Origin: Polydactylus sextarius
Lineage: Eukaryota; Chordata; Actinopteri; Polynemidae
Direction of reading: 5' to 3'
Assembly: GCA_016801845.1 (NCBI GenBank)
Contig: CM028931.1
Coordinates: 24,145,802 to 24,209,801 of the forward strand
Length of the DNA stretch: 64,000 nt
The notes under the pieces are model-generated. The model worked only from the letters and a program-made list of their open reading frames with translations. It made no database searches and was not told the DNA's origin. The position numbers were made by a program, and so were the translations under genes. Shown piece after piece: positions 11,755 through 25,103 of the stretch (positions are counted from its first letter, which is position 1; every line of letters starts with the position of its first letter).

Positions 11755-13593
11755 ATTATCACCTATATTATAATAGTTCCAATAGTGTCTTCTGGTTGTA
11801 TGAAGTTTCTACACGGCATATGAAAAGTTTAGCGTCATTCACGGTTTTCTAACAATGCCAGCTAAGGTTATAGAGCAAGGGGGAAGGTGAGTTAAAGATT
11901 GTGTGAGCCCAGTGATCGGTGATGCTACTGAAGATGAATGTGGTGGCAGCTATAGAGAACACACAGCAGTCTCCATGCCGAGGGAAACCCAGTCTTCCCC
12001 GGTCTTTCACCGGAGAGATAAATGAAAAGAAATTGGACCTGACAGAATGACTTAATGGAGACAGAGAGGGTTGCATAATGAGGCTTTAGTTTGACATTGG
12101 TGCAGGCTCCTTTTTTTTTAACTTGAATATATTTTTTTATCCAGTGATACATAAAATGATGGATAAGTCAAGCAAACAGCTCGATTCCTGTTTCGTAACC
12201 ATGACAATGAACGTCGCTTAACCGAAATCACATTTTTCGGTCGTTTCATTTGGAAAAATTGTTAAATCCTGATACAAATAGAGCAGTTAGTATCTTCAGC
12301 AGCATATGTTCTGTTACTGAAAGTGTGTATGTCTGTGTTTGATAAGTCTTTGAATAGCTGCTATCACAGCTATCAGTCTGGATACCGGGACAGAGAGAAG
12401 GCCGGGGCATCTTCCCACAGAATTTGCCCTTCATCCCCCAACCAGAAACTGCCCCGACTACTTCCTTAACTGGGGTTGGGGTGGGGGTGGATGGTGCTGT
12501 GCTGTATTTAAACTGGTGCTTTAAAACTGAACTTAGCATCAGATTGAGAAATGAGTCGTAGCCAAAGTAACATGTGGCGCAAAAAGACTTACCTAAGACA
12601 AAAAAAAAAAAAAAAATTTGGTTCACATCGATCACGTCGGATTTTCATCGATCTCCCACGAAACTGAAACTTGTTAGCAGGTGCTAAAGAAATTCTTGCA
12701 CAATTAGATAATAAGCACCTCACAGACATTTCAGATCATTAAAGAATGCTTTGAACACACCGCTAAAGTTTGCCACTGACCCTGAACCTAAATCAGTATC
12801 ATCACTGTTTTAAATGTTACAATGTGAATGTAGCCGAGAAGAAAGAGTTGAAAGAGGAGAAAGAGATTGTTTCCCCCGTAAAAGCTTTCTAAACCAAGGG
12901 TACAAACACAATGGGGCATAATGAAAAGATGGATAGAGTAATTGTCCTGTTAAGTGATCCGAAAAGACAGGGTAGGGGTGGGTGGAGTGGACGGCGGTGT
13001 GTGTGTCTGCGTGTGACACAGCACTCTGAGAGGCCAAGGGTGCTAACAAGAGGAAAACTCCAAGACAATACACTGCTCAGTGGGTGCCCCTTACTCTGTC
13101 TCCAACCCCCCAAAAAGACATATAGAAGTGGCAGCATTTGAATACCGGTGAACTGGTCGAAGGGCAGGAAAAGTCCGACAATGTGAACCAATCAGAAATG
13201 AATCCAGAAAATAAAAGTTTATTTTTCGAGAGTACATTTTTTTTGGGAGATTTACTCTATTCCGCTACCGAATTATGTTACATGGTAACCACCATTTTAA
13301 AGTCCAATATATTGCTAAATGCTAATCCAATGGTTTCTTGCAAATCTATGAATCAATATCAGCTTGATCAATTTTCGATTTTTTTTTTTTTTTTTTTACC
13401 CCTAAATGTCATATGATTTCCTTTTTGTTTTATATTAGATAAAATATAAATGAAGACTAAGAATTGAAGGTTGTGGGGAAAAGCAACTACAAGCAGCTAC
13501 TTTGGTATTAACAATCCAATGATGTGATCAAACCAAAATTTTTATAGTACTACTATAGTACTTCTACTATTTGTTTCCACGTGAAAATAGTTT
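10891..13593. other. Stretch without recognised gene
   Basis: Contains a LINE-type 3' tail at 11228-11278 (CTCTGGGATCAATAAAGTAT followed by a CATT-rich tract), a (CT)n tract at 11459-11488 and an (AT)n-(GT)n tract at 11708-11754. The open frames at 10892-11251 and 12246-12635 show no recognisable domain or splice-supported gene structure. Confidence 0.5.
11228..11278 (+). mobile_element. LINE-like 3' tail
   Basis: TCTGGGATCAATAAAGTAT followed by ATTC-type repeats is a typical 3' end of L2/CR1-like LINEs in fish. Only the tail is recognisable. Confidence 0.5.
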
Positions 13594-13775
13594 CAGTTCA
13601 ATTCAATTTCATTTATATACCTCCAGATCATAAAATCATTTATCTCAAGGCACTTTACATAGAGACACCCAACATTTCCACAATGAGGGCAAGGGCTTGG
13701 CGACAATGGAGAGGATGAAACCTTCAGCAGAACCGGACTCAGAGTGGACGGTCGTCTGCCTCGACCGGCTGGGGT
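13594..13775 (+). repeat. Dispersed teleost repeat, plus orientation
   Basis: A copy of the family seen inverted at 4.4-4.5 kb. Markers are ATTTATATACC, 'tctcaaggcactttacatag', CCCAACATTTCCAC, 'ccttcagcagaaccgga' and 'ctgcctcgaccggctggggt'. These are conserved words of a very common fish interspersed repeat. Noncoding. Confidence 0.75.
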
Positions 13776-16372
13776 GAAATGAAAACAGGGAACAGGGAAA
13801 AAGAAGAGACACAGGAAAGAGAGGGGAGGACAGGACAAGAGGGATACCAGGAAGTGACAGTAGAGACTATATATTTCTCCCAAGTAATGTCAATCCATTA
13901 AAAGTATATAATTTAATAGCAGCGACTGCACACCCCCCTTCCCCAAAGTGACTGACACTTCAACAGAGGTCACTCGGTGGCCTTGTGAGGGAGGCCACCA
14001 ACGCTCATGAGTTAAAAGGTTCAGCGGCTCAGTTGGAGAGACTCTGCAGACGGCAACTGTCGCTGGGTTCTTGGCCACTCAAAGCTTTATGAGCGAGTCA
14101 AAGAGAAAGTTAAGAACAGTTAACAGGCAGTTAAAGAAAGCTCATTTCAAAATCTGGAACTAGTGTTCAACCAAAGGCTTTTGGAAGACTCAACGGTCAA
14201 CTGGGAGAAGGTTCTCTGAGACCAAGATAGAGATTTTTGATCACTGGACTAGACATCAAACTCTGTAAGAGTCTGTGGTGGTGTGGCAGCATCACGCTGC
14301 GTGACGCAAAGAAATGGTCGGCTTGTAAAGGAAGAGAGTAAAACTAAATGTAGTAAAATATAGAGAAATCTAGGATTTGGTTAGATTGGTTTGTAAGAAA
14401 ATTTGGGACTTGGACAATTTGGGGGAAGACCATAAGACACAAAAATGGTGTCCACGAGTCATATATTTCTAATGAATCGACATTACTTTGTAGAAAATTG
14501 TTCTCACTTCGACAATTGAGAGGTTTTTGTAAAAGGTGGATATGACATATTATAGACATTTGATTCAACAGCTCAGTCATAAATAACCCCGTTACAAAGC
14601 TGATAATGTTCTGCCATTCAGAGGAAGTCGTGTTCATTGTGTTGCACTCGGAAAAGTGATTTAAGATGCCACGTGAGAAACGATAATGCAACTTTCTTTT
14701 TGACATAAATAATAATTTCAGGTTTTTCAAGGCCCCAGGAACTTAAAATAATGGTATTTAAAGTCAGTTGAAACTGTGGCAACAAATGAAGTTCATCTTT
14801 TATTGCAACAAATGTCAGTCCTGAATGTGAGTCCTGAATAAACTGACTGTTAACTTACGGTTAGTTAGTTCAAACGCGATCAACGTAATTACTTCCCTGT
14901 GTGAACTATATGATAAAAGATTATAACCCCAGAATGGAAAGATCGGAGTCAACAAATAACCAGAAGGTTAAAAAAAAAAAATTAAAGTTTTAGTAAAGCT
15001 TTTTGAGAGATTTGATGTAAACGCAGACCCCACATTGCCACGATTCAACCCAGCAGCACATAGTAGGTCAAAACAAGAGGTGGTGGTGGTGGTGGTGGTG
15101 GGGGTGACCTCTGATCTCCTGTCTCTCTCTGTCTAATCCTTGACAACGAAGAATCTAGGAGCTGAGAGAGGACCGAGATATATGGCTTGAAACCCCCTTC
15201 CCTCAAACCTCAAACCGCACTGTCTTTATTCCCATCCTTCCGTTTCTGCAGCGCATCCCCCTCCCCTGCCTTCCCCCCCCCCGACGACCCTTCACTTCCA
15301 TTTTGCTTGCACCTCTTTCTCCCTCAACACGAACCACCCTCCACCCCCTCCACCCATCAAACATTTTAGCGTTTTTGCAGACAAACATTGGATAACTTAA
15401 GCAAACAAAAAAGACTTCTTAAGTCCAAAATTCCGTTAGATCAGTGGATCTTTGTGCTGAGAAAGGATCAACAGGTGCTGGTCTCACTTAAAAATGATTA
15501 AAAATTAGAAGTTTGAAGGGCCAGGATGAAACAAAAGAGACAATAGGCATAAAGGCTTGGACAAGAGACGCTAACGTAAGATGTTGAATTAAAAGTCGAC
15601 AGAGCACCTCTTGGTTCGGTTGAGGGAAAGAAAAAAAACAAGCAATAGCACGGATTGCCGATCTGTAAACAGGGATCGTAAATCTCTTGTAAATGTCTAC
15701 AGATTATTAATCCACAAACAAAGCTGTAAACCACGCACACAGATTTGCAAACCGAAAATACAGATTTACAAACGAGGGTGTAAACTGATAAGAGTCCTCC
15801 TCGCTCCGGAAATATAGAAGCGGCAATGTTTTTAAAGTATTCACAAATTCTGGTCTTGTATAAAAGCAGTAAAAGGTGGAAAAAATTGTTTTATAAAGAC
15901 CATTTGATTTAATCCAACACAACAACTTAGTCATACATAAGCAAAGCTTAACGCAGATAGCAAAGATTCTGGATGTAGTCTGGCACAGAGGAAGCAGGGT
16001 GAAGGTTTTTTGGTTTGACTCTGGCATAGTTAAGGTTACCACACTACCTAAAAAAGTAAAGGTAAGCAAGGTAAAGGCTTTTGACGTGACTGTTGTGGAT
16101 TTTGGACTCTTTTTGGGGCAGTAATGGCTAATTCCGTAATTGTTTTTTGGCAAATTTTGCAAATTTGGAAATTTTGCAATGTCCAAATTTGGTTTTGATT
16201 TACTTTCAGTTGACAGTTTTACTCTCCAGTGCTTCTACGAACATGAAGGGCAAACCTGTAGTAGGTTACATAAATGTCCAGATCTATTGGTTTGGACTTT
16301 AAATAGACTTTATCCTGCCACCTCTCAAGTTGAATAAAAGCCCTTATTCACCCTTTAGGACTGTTGTACTCA
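13776..16372. other. Stretch without recognised gene
   Basis: No recognised gene. It holds a short (GGT)n tract near 15080-15100 and a pyrimidine-rich stretch at 15190-15360. Several open frames of 60-160 codons occur (the longest at 15707-16186, minus), but none shows a domain, signal or supported exon. Confidence 0.5.
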
Positions 16373-16520
16373 GACATTTCTGTCAGTCACCCAGTAATCG
16401 GAAGCCCTGCGGTTCAATTGTCGTCTCCTTCAGTCTATATGTCGGAGTGATAATCAACTGATCGAAACACTAGAACAGTTCAATTTTTCTAGTGTCCCTC
16501 ACATGAAACCTGACCTTGTA
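16373..16520 (+). mobile_element. Degenerate tRNA-derived SINE
   Basis: 'cacccagtaatcggaagccc' followed by a GGTTCAATTG box-B-like block resembles the tRNA-derived head of fish SINEs. It is degenerate and its ends are uncertain. Confidence 0.35.
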
Positions 16521-17344
16521 CTTTTATAGAAAACATGCCAGAAAAACCAAAAAGGAGGGGAAAGAATAAGAACTGATGTATTGACATAACTACAACTGCA
16601 GGTTTGTCGTATATGCAGATGAGTCTTGGCTGTTCCTGGTTACTGTATGTACATATTCATACATACAGTATGTTATCTATACTACAGCTATGCTTAGTAT
16701 TGTCACAAGGAGACTGGAGCCTTTTGAAAGTTGACATTGGCCAGAGATCAAACCATCATGCGCAGGTGCACCGCAGTTAATTCCACTAAAATCATAGGCA
16801 GAGTTTAATTGATGACTGTATAAACCTGAAACAAACTATATTTCTCATACCACTCAGATAAAACATTCAGGCCTTGTCAGATTAGGAACAGCTCGATATT
16901 TAATCATTAAACTTGATTTCGCAAGCCAAGTCTGTGCCATGTGTTTGACCATAAAAGAGAAACTTAGACTTACTTCTTTCACTTTTGTTTTTAGCTGTCT
17001 GTCCCTTATAGAGTTGAGAGAAGGTCAGTTTATCTCAGGTCATTTCCTATTTTTGAGTGGGGTGAAACTTTCCACTGATAAAAAAAAAAAAAAAAAAAAA
17101 AACATTGCTTAACTTGTAAGCACGGCAGTACGATTCTTCCAAATAGCCCTCTATTGTGATTCATCCACAACCAGGATGCAGAACAGATTTTTATGGAAAG
17201 ATTTTTATCTTTATTGGGCTGCAGTTCATTTCATAATTGTGCTCTATTTACATTACATTCTTGCTTTGTGTCCTTGCAAGAAATGCCTACTTCCTATTGC
17301 CTACTTAAAGTTATGATCCAGAATAAGGTCCAGGACTGGACCAT

Positions 17345-17625
17345 CATATATACATACTAATAGAATAGAATAGAATATTTTTATTTGTCCCACAAGGGGA
17401 AATTTATCTGTTTGACACATAAAAAAATCAGCTGGTTATTGCAATGACTTGCAAGAACTCCTCTGGATGTAGTACGACCAAAAGCTAACAGCAAGCAGCT
17501 CAACAGCTGCTTAGTGAAACTGATGTGCAGGTCTTGTTAGCCTCTGTCCCCTGACAGGTCTCAGTGAGACACATGATGCTGCTCTGTAGGCTGGTCAGCA
17601 CCGTGAGTTCTTCATCTTATGGGGA
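17345..17625 (-). mobile_element. Internally deleted LINE fragment
   Basis: On the minus strand the region reads a stretch with LQSSIMCLTETC, similar to the S-I-M-C-x-T-E-T-W start of LINE endonuclease domains. It then runs to a LINE-type 3' tail (CCCCTTGTGGGACAAATAAA then TATTC repeats at about 17362-17405). The body between them is missing, so this is a 5'-to-3' deletion derivative. Confidence 0.5.
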
Positions 17626-20480
17626 GAGATCGTACATTTCCCGTAGTTACAGACATAATGATGGTTTGTACCTTTGGTTTGTTCATATTTCTTGTTCCGT
17701 GAAGTGAGAAGATGCCGATCGGTGATGAGATATGTCGCGGCAGAATTGGAAAGTGGGGAAGTTTGTTGATGTATTTGTATTGTTCATTGTCTCATATCAG
17801 GATGTTGCTGCTGCACACTACCGAGGACAGGCGTCTCGGTTCTGCTTCCTGTCCCATCGTTGTTTTTTTTTTTTTTTGTTTTGTTTTTTGATAGCGTGAA
17901 GATTAGGAAGGAAAGACTCCTGGTCGTCTGTAATCTAACTTCCTAGATAAAGTGTCACGCAAAGAATATACAGTAGTTCTGCATAGTTGGAGAAAAACAG
18001 GTTTTTAAATGGAATTAACTACAAAAAGTGCTTTTTGATCATTTCTATCTATGTTTTTCAGTTGCCAGTGGCCTTCAAATTTTCAATTTGGTGCAAATTT
18101 TCATAGAAAATGATCAAATGACCAACTTTAACAACCATGGTTTAGAGTGTTCAAGACTGTTTTAAAAGTAACGCAATCAAATTCAAATTCAGTAGGACAA
18201 ATGATGACGCTAGCGTATTGTGTTTCCGTGTGTTACTAAGCATTTTGACAGTAATCAAGAGATTACTTGTTTTTGTTATATCATCACACACATGATTATG
18301 CAACAGTTCCATATGCATATGCTCCTTATCCATAATCTTCAAATGAACGACAGGATATCCTTATGGGATTAACGCAGACCAGCATATGTTTCATATCCTG
18401 CACACACACACACCCACATATACATGCTAACACACGCGCACACACACCCTCCACCACTACCCCACCCTTCCTCTCTCTGGCGTTGAGCACAACCCCCCCC
18501 CCCCCCGCCAAACACCCGTTCAGTAAGCAGATGACCGGGCTCTTCTTGGCCCACTTACAGAACAATAGACGGACTAAAGGTCACATACACAAGACTGTGG
18601 GAAGAGACGGGAGGATGGAGGGTAAGAGAGGGTTGAAAGGATGAAGCGATGGATGAAGGGGGCTGGGAGGTGGAGGACAAGGAAAGATGGGAAGGTGGGG
18701 GGGGTGAACTCTTTATTAAGCTTTAAGTGTCTGTAGATGATCACGTCCGACTTTCCTCTTGACCGTGTTGTTGGTTTTCTTTTGAGTTTAAATCTATTTT
18801 CACGTAATGTTGTCCAGTTTTATTTCCAATTATTTCTTAATGAATTTCACATGTAGATAAGCCGCAAGCGGCGGGGGCGATGCGTCACACAAGGCAACCT
18901 GTCGGCGGGTATCCTCTAAACTTGTCTGATCTCATTATCTTATCAGTACACTGTAGATAACCGCTATTCATAAAACTGCAGTGTTTGTGTTGCATACCTT
19001 TGACCCGGGAAATCCATATATAGTCTTCCTGCTGAAGAAAGGCTAGATATGGATTTCTAGGTAAAACATAACTTACTGAAGTGAACTGAAAGTTTTTGCA
19101 ATGTAATTCATACAGTATAGGTTATTTTACAATTGTTGGGGATGGAGCCAACAACCTCATATGTTCATGCAAAGCAGCTTGCAGGAATGTTGGACTTCTT
19201 ATCTGTCCAGAAAATCAGATGCTTTCGCTCACACAATGCGTTTGATGGACAGAAGGAACACATGAGACGTGCATGGGCGTGAAAGTATGTGTTCTGAAGA
19301 AACGGGCCGGATTTATATACATATGTACTGTGTAGGTGTGCTCATGGTAGTGCTGTAATCTGCTTCAAGTCAATGCGGGTTTGTCGCACTTTGTTGAAGT
19401 TGAACGATACAACAGATACACCATATCTCAGTCCCAGTTGCTTCCAACAAAGTTCCAAAGACATGTCAAGGTAGCCTGGGCCCATACCGCCCATACTGCC
19501 TGTGACCTTACACGCACTAGTCAAGCGACAGTCAAAAACATTTGTTTGGTAGCTCTAGGTAGCAAAAAGTAGCAAACTACAATTGGGTGAGGTTTTCCGT
19601 TTCCGTCGCTACGCATACGTCATCATAATCAGTGGTCTGATTGGTTGTACCTCTGTAAAGTAGTACACAGAGGCGTTCAACAAACGCCGGTTGATCCCAC
19701 CACTGAGAACTTCACATCTATGGGACCTTTGCCAGACCAAGCTCCATCTATGAGCCTGGTGCCCCAGCCAATCTAATGTCAAGGTGCATCTAAGAAACAC
19801 TGACAGCATGTTTCAACGTCTACATGTTTCTAAAAACATGAATGGCCACACAACTTTGTTAGACGTCTTCCAGGCTTTGGAAGAGTGGAGTCAATAATCC
19901 ACGGAACCATATTCACTACTTCCCGGTGCAGGTTCTTCCACTAATTCTGTGGTGCAGCTCTCAGTTTTATAACTACTCAACTTCCACTCTATAATTCTGC
20001 CATTTTTATCTATATTCTTGATCAGATTGCAGGCCCTTATGTGATGGTTTTTCAAAAGTTAGAATCTAGCCAGGTTTTACAACAAAGAGAGATGCCATTT
20101 TGGAAGATAATATGAACTACTCATGGTTCAAAGTCATTACATATCCCCTAAACTTATTGTCAATACTTGGGTTTCCATGGTAACCAACAAGAGCCTACTT
20201 GAAGGTCTTTACAAAGATATTCAACCTGTCAATGTCAAAGTCCATGATCCCATCCTGTTACTATCATATTATCACCAAAATATCTGTCATCAGCAACCTG
20301 GTCTACTTATTCCACTTATTACTTAACAACATTAAGTTTGCAGGTGAAATGACTCGTCTCTAAAGCAGACGATACAGCCTACACAAGTCCAAATTATTAT
20401 TTTTTTTTTTTTTCTCAAAATATTGCATGTTGTGCGTCAACGCGTCATGTGGATCGCCACCGTTTTCATTGTTTCCCATC
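17626..20480. other. Stretch without recognised gene
   Basis: Contains poly-T runs (17863-17877), a CA-rich and poly-C stretch at 18401-18507, and purine-rich sequence at 18600-18710. The open frames here are low-complexity or lack any recognisable domain. Confidence 0.5.
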
Positions 20481-20483
20481 TAT

Positions 20484-20575
20484 CAGGAAGTAGAGCAAGT
20501 CATCCACAAATCAGAAGGTTGGTGGTTCGATTCCTGGCTCCAAGGTCACAAGTGTCTTTGTGCTATGCATACATC
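20484..20575 (+). mobile_element. tRNA-derived SINE fragment
   Basis: A tRNA-like head is visible: a TAGAGCAAGTCATCCAC segment, then AATCAGAAGGTTGGT, then the box-B match GGTTCGATTCC at 20524-20534. This is the familiar order of fish tRNA-SINE heads. The tail was not delimited. Confidence 0.65.
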
Positions 20576-22477
20576 AGACCCTCCAGGATTTCGCGAAATC
20601 ACAATCGCAACACATTAACACAAATTCAGTTAATCCCTGTGAATTCTGGTCTGGGCGAACTTGCAATTTTGACCAATCATCACAACGTTTCGGCAACATT
20701 GAGCCATACATCAGCAGAATCACTTCCTTGTTTTTTTTTTTTTTTTTTGGAAGAAGCAGGAAACGTGCAGGATAAAGATGTCTCACATTTACCTAAAAAA
20801 AAAAAAAATAACCGGAAGGACCATGAGAAACAGTATCTGGGCATATTCACAAAATATGCCCAAGTTAAGCTAACGTGGTTTTGCTGGAAAACGTGACTTT
20901 GTTAGCTAACTTTGCTACATTCGCTCACTTGGCTAAATTGGCCAAATTGTCCACGTTAGCTAACTAACACTATATTGGCTAACTTTGCTACATTCGCTAA
21001 CTTGGCTACATACATTTGACTTGCTCCCACAACTTTAGTGCCACAAAATGCCTAAAAAAAAAGACTTGTTTAGCAACTTTTATTGCAATTTTTTAGGCCC
21101 ATGAAATCCTGAAGGGACTGATACATATATATAGAAACACCATGAAAATGTCAGGTGAATGTCAACAGTACTGTTAAGTCAGAACTTCACAGATAAAAGA
21201 CAAACACATGTGCAGTGGTTAAAATGGGCCGTAATGGTCCAGAGCGGCGTTCCGTGCTAATGCGAAAGGTTTTTTTTCATACATGTGCGATAGTGCCATA
21301 TATACTATATATGTTGCTCTATAGTGCTATAAGGCTATAATGCTAGTGCTATAAGAGTAGCGTAGCTCTGGTCCTAGGCCGCACTTTAAAGTCCCACTTT
21401 AATACCTGGTCACGCATAATGTAAATGTAAAATTAGGGCAGATGTTGACTAGTTTTATTGCATTTTCTAAATGTGCTTTCTTTACAGTTAGCGTCTGCAG
21501 TGGTGACTAGCACGTGATTAACGTGGAGCATCGTGGGAAGTAGTGGCATGTAGAGGGAGATGCGCTAGCTATGACTGACATTAATGAAATTAGCATGATA
21601 TTACATGACATTAATGAAATATCGACACATTTTAAGTGCTTTCTTTCCACTCTGGAGGACGACAGAAGCTTAATCCTTTGTTTATCCATTTCCCACAACG
21701 ATCATGACAACATATATGGCAGTTGATTTTCCTTTTTTTTTTTTTTTTTTGAGACAATCTGTTCATACTTGCTGTTATATTCCATAAAAAAAAAAAAAAA
21801 AAACATGAATCAATGCAGATATCGTGTCTTTGTATTCCTGAGCATGTTGGAGCAAACTGGTTCTTTGTCACTTTTCACCCATGTGACGCCTCTTACCCAT
21901 CCAGCTCCAGCGTTCTGGTTTTCATAGGCATCATCTTTCTTTTTTTTTTTTTTTTTTCTCAGCCCATTAAACCCCCGGCTCAAGCCAAGCTGTGCTGTCT
22001 CTTTGTTTCCCCCTATGCTTCAATCGATCTGACATGGCCTGGCCTCCGGCGGCATAATAGCCATCAAGATACACAAGAACCCAGTACAAACTGACTGGCT
22101 TAAACAATACCGGCAACAATACCATCACATAAGGACAATACAGGCCAGACAGATTTCATTGAACAAAAGTGCGCAAAAGTGTGTGTGTGCATATGTGTGT
22201 GTGTTACTAGTTTGCCCAGCAGGTTGCGCAGGGACCCTCTGACAGTATTTTTGCTAAATTCTCCGTATTGTTTAACATATCCCGTGTCCTAATCACTCTG
22301 ACAACCACACATACACACAAATGTTGGTCTCTGTATAGTTGTGAGGACACTCGTGGACTATAACTCATCAAAAAGAAATGCCTAATTTTAACCTAAACTT
22401 GAATCCAACCATAACCCCAAACACCAAGTCTGTAACACCAATTTGTTCTTTTAGCATCATCTAAAACAAGTTAGCCA
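20576..22477. other. Stretch without recognised gene
   Basis: Contains paired poly-T and poly-A runs (20731-20748, 20796-20808, 21731-21750, 21785-21803, 21939-21957) and a GCTAACT-rich segment at 20865-21010 related in wording to the minisatellite further on. No gene is supported. Confidence 0.5.
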
Positions 22478-22925
22478 ACTTTAACTGTTGTTGCTAACTA
22501 CTTGCTAACTAGTTAAGCTACTTGAAATGAACTTTAACTGCTTTTGCTCACTAGTAAAGTTAGCTATTTGTTGCTAACTTTTAACTGATGTTACTAACTA
22601 ATAAGATCAGCTATTTGTTGCTAACTTTTAACTGATGTTACTAACTAGTATATTTTGTTGCTAACTTGAACCGATGTTGCTAACTAGTAATGTTAGCTAT
22701 TTGTTGCTAACTTCCAACTGATGTTTCTAACTAATAAATTTAGCTATTTGTAGCTAACATTTAACGTTAACTTTAGCTACTTTTGCTCACTAGTAAAGTT
22801 AGCTATGTGTGGCCAACTTTCAACTGATGTTGCTAACTAATAAAGTTAGCTGTTTGTTGCTAACTAATAAAGTTGGCTATGCATTGCAAACTTTAACTGC
22901 TTTTGCTAGAAAAGTTAGCTTGTTA
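22478..22925 (+). repeat. GTTAGCTATTTGTTGCTAAC-type minisatellite
   Basis: About nine or ten degenerate units of roughly 45-55 bp built from the words 'ttgctaactttaactg', 'actagtaaagttagctattt' and variants. Unit length and sequence vary. No coding frame runs through it. Confidence 0.85.
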
Positions 22926-25058
22926 CTTGTAATTTCAGCATCTTTAAAGATGGCTGGATGAAGCTTCACAATCAGACAAAGACTTTAATACTTTCAAAGA
23001 TACTCAAACTAATTTAAACACTGGACAACTGATGCAAAATTTATTTCAGGAACATATTATAGGTATAGTGAGTTGTCATATCAGAACTGAGTCATTATTA
23101 GTTAGTGTAGTCAATATTTCTGGCAGATTTGTATAACACCCCTGGATTAGTATTAAAAACAGAAGGCACAAAGGATTGTGCAGGATTACATCACAACAGA
23201 ACACACTCATCTGCAGAGATGGCCAATATCCAAAGCAAAGCAAGTAGTGATTTGAACATGACATCAAATCAGTTCAACTCACATCCACCAGCACCAAGTT
23301 GATCAAGCACCTTTTTCAGTGTTGCGCAGTTCGAGTAAAGAAAAGTCATTACCCTCTAATTTTTCTGTAAAAAAATAAAATACTTCTTTTGCACTGTTGT
23401 CTTCACAATGTACAAATGCAGCAGACAACAGGAAGTGATAACATCCCTGACCTCTGTCTGACCTCTGTCAAGTCTTTAATTTGCCCAGATAGTTCACCAC
23501 ATGGTAGAAATTCAGCAGAATTAACCAGAGCACCACCATAGCATTCTTGTATTCTGGTTATATGAATATATGGTAGCTCTGGTTTATATGATGGTTCTCA
23601 CCAACTGGCAAAACTGTTAAATGTCTTGTGACCTTTTTAATTTGTTTCTAAGCATGTGACTTGTATTTACTTTAAGTCATCTATCTCTGGCAGTAGCTCA
23701 CGGTGTCTTTGATTAAATGTACCGCTTGTTTTTTAGACTTTGTTCTAGTGAGTGGTAAGAGTGAGAATAATTAACTTTAAGAATACCAGCTTAGTGTTAC
23801 ATTCCAGGTCAATCCCTGATCATTGTGATAATATCTCTAACCTCGCTGTAGGCAACCCTGCGTCAAGTGTTAGAGCAGACAATAGGATTTCTTCAGAATG
23901 GAATAGTCATTATGGCAACGTCGTTCCACATCTTATAAGCGAGATCACTTGTGTTAAGTGCACAGGTAGGTCCCTGTCAGCCTTTAAAGTGAACTCAGAT
24001 TGATAACTGAGCTTTTTTGGCCCATATACTCAGACCACTTCAGGAGGTTGTCTTAGTACGGTTCGCCTAAATTTTGCAGTGGATACACAAGTCCTGGGCC
24101 CGCTTCGCCTTTTTTGCATAGTTTTATGCAGGAGCAGTTTCTGATAGGGGCGATGTGGGCTGTTGCCCAGGGCGGCATCATGGGAGGCCAGGGCAGCTTT
24201 TATAACGTGTACCGACCGGTTTTCTAATGCCCATTTTCGGCAGCGGGAACTTGTTGGGGGAAATGGGGGGATTCAGCATCTAATAATGCAACTATTACCA
24301 TAAGTTGGGTAAGTAAATCACGCCAGTAGTTGCTTCCAAATTAAACTACAAAACGGATCTGATATGGTTCTGGCTCTGTGATCCCCCCTGGTTTTTATGA
24401 CCTGGGTGAAAACTATCCAGAATTGCCAAGCAGTGAATATCTGAGAGAGGACTGAGACCCCATCACAGCTGAAGTGGACCAGAAAGAGAACCCCAGTCCT
24501 CTTTCATAATGTGAACACAAACAGAACTGAGTCAGTTTTCTGTTGGTCCACTTTTAGGGGACTGATTTTCGGTTTGTTTAAATGGAACCAAGACATTCCC
24601 TCCTCTGTTGAAACCTATGAGGCTGTGTAAATCCAATATATGTAGATAGAATAAATTAGAATAGAATATACTTTATTTGTGCCACCAAGGGGAAATGTAT
24701 GTGTGTGACAGCATCAAAAAAAATAAATAAATTGACCAAAAAAATCAGGAACATACATTAACAGAAAATAATAAAAGTTAACAGAATATAAATAAATAGA
24801 ACATACGTAAATAGTTTATATAGAAATTATATAGAAAGGAAGCACGGTTTCAGTGAAATTGTTTTAAAAAGTTTAGGTAAGAAGCAGAAAAAAATAAGAT
24901 ATAAATGAATATATATATATATATAAGAAAAATGATACGCTGCTGTCAAACTGGCTGCCACCACCTGGCTGCAAAGATGCACAAAAGTAGTTGTGAATAA
25001 AATTCTTCTCATGTTATATTCAGTTTATATTAGTTTACCAGTGTGTGTTCATATATAG

Positions 25059-25103
<45 letters not shown>

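Noticed and set aside
15707..16186. 159-codon minus-strand frame
   Set aside because: No domain, codon bias or splice context; such lengths occur by chance in a sequence this long.
20423..20896. 157-codon plus-strand frame
   Set aside because: Runs through a SINE head and poly-T/poly-A tracts.
22478..22925. CRISPR-like array
   Set aside because: Units are contiguous degenerate tandem copies without regular spacers, in a vertebrate genome.
23752..24003. 83-codon plus-strand frame
   Set aside because: Possible retroelement remnant, but no diagnostic motif, so not called as a gene.
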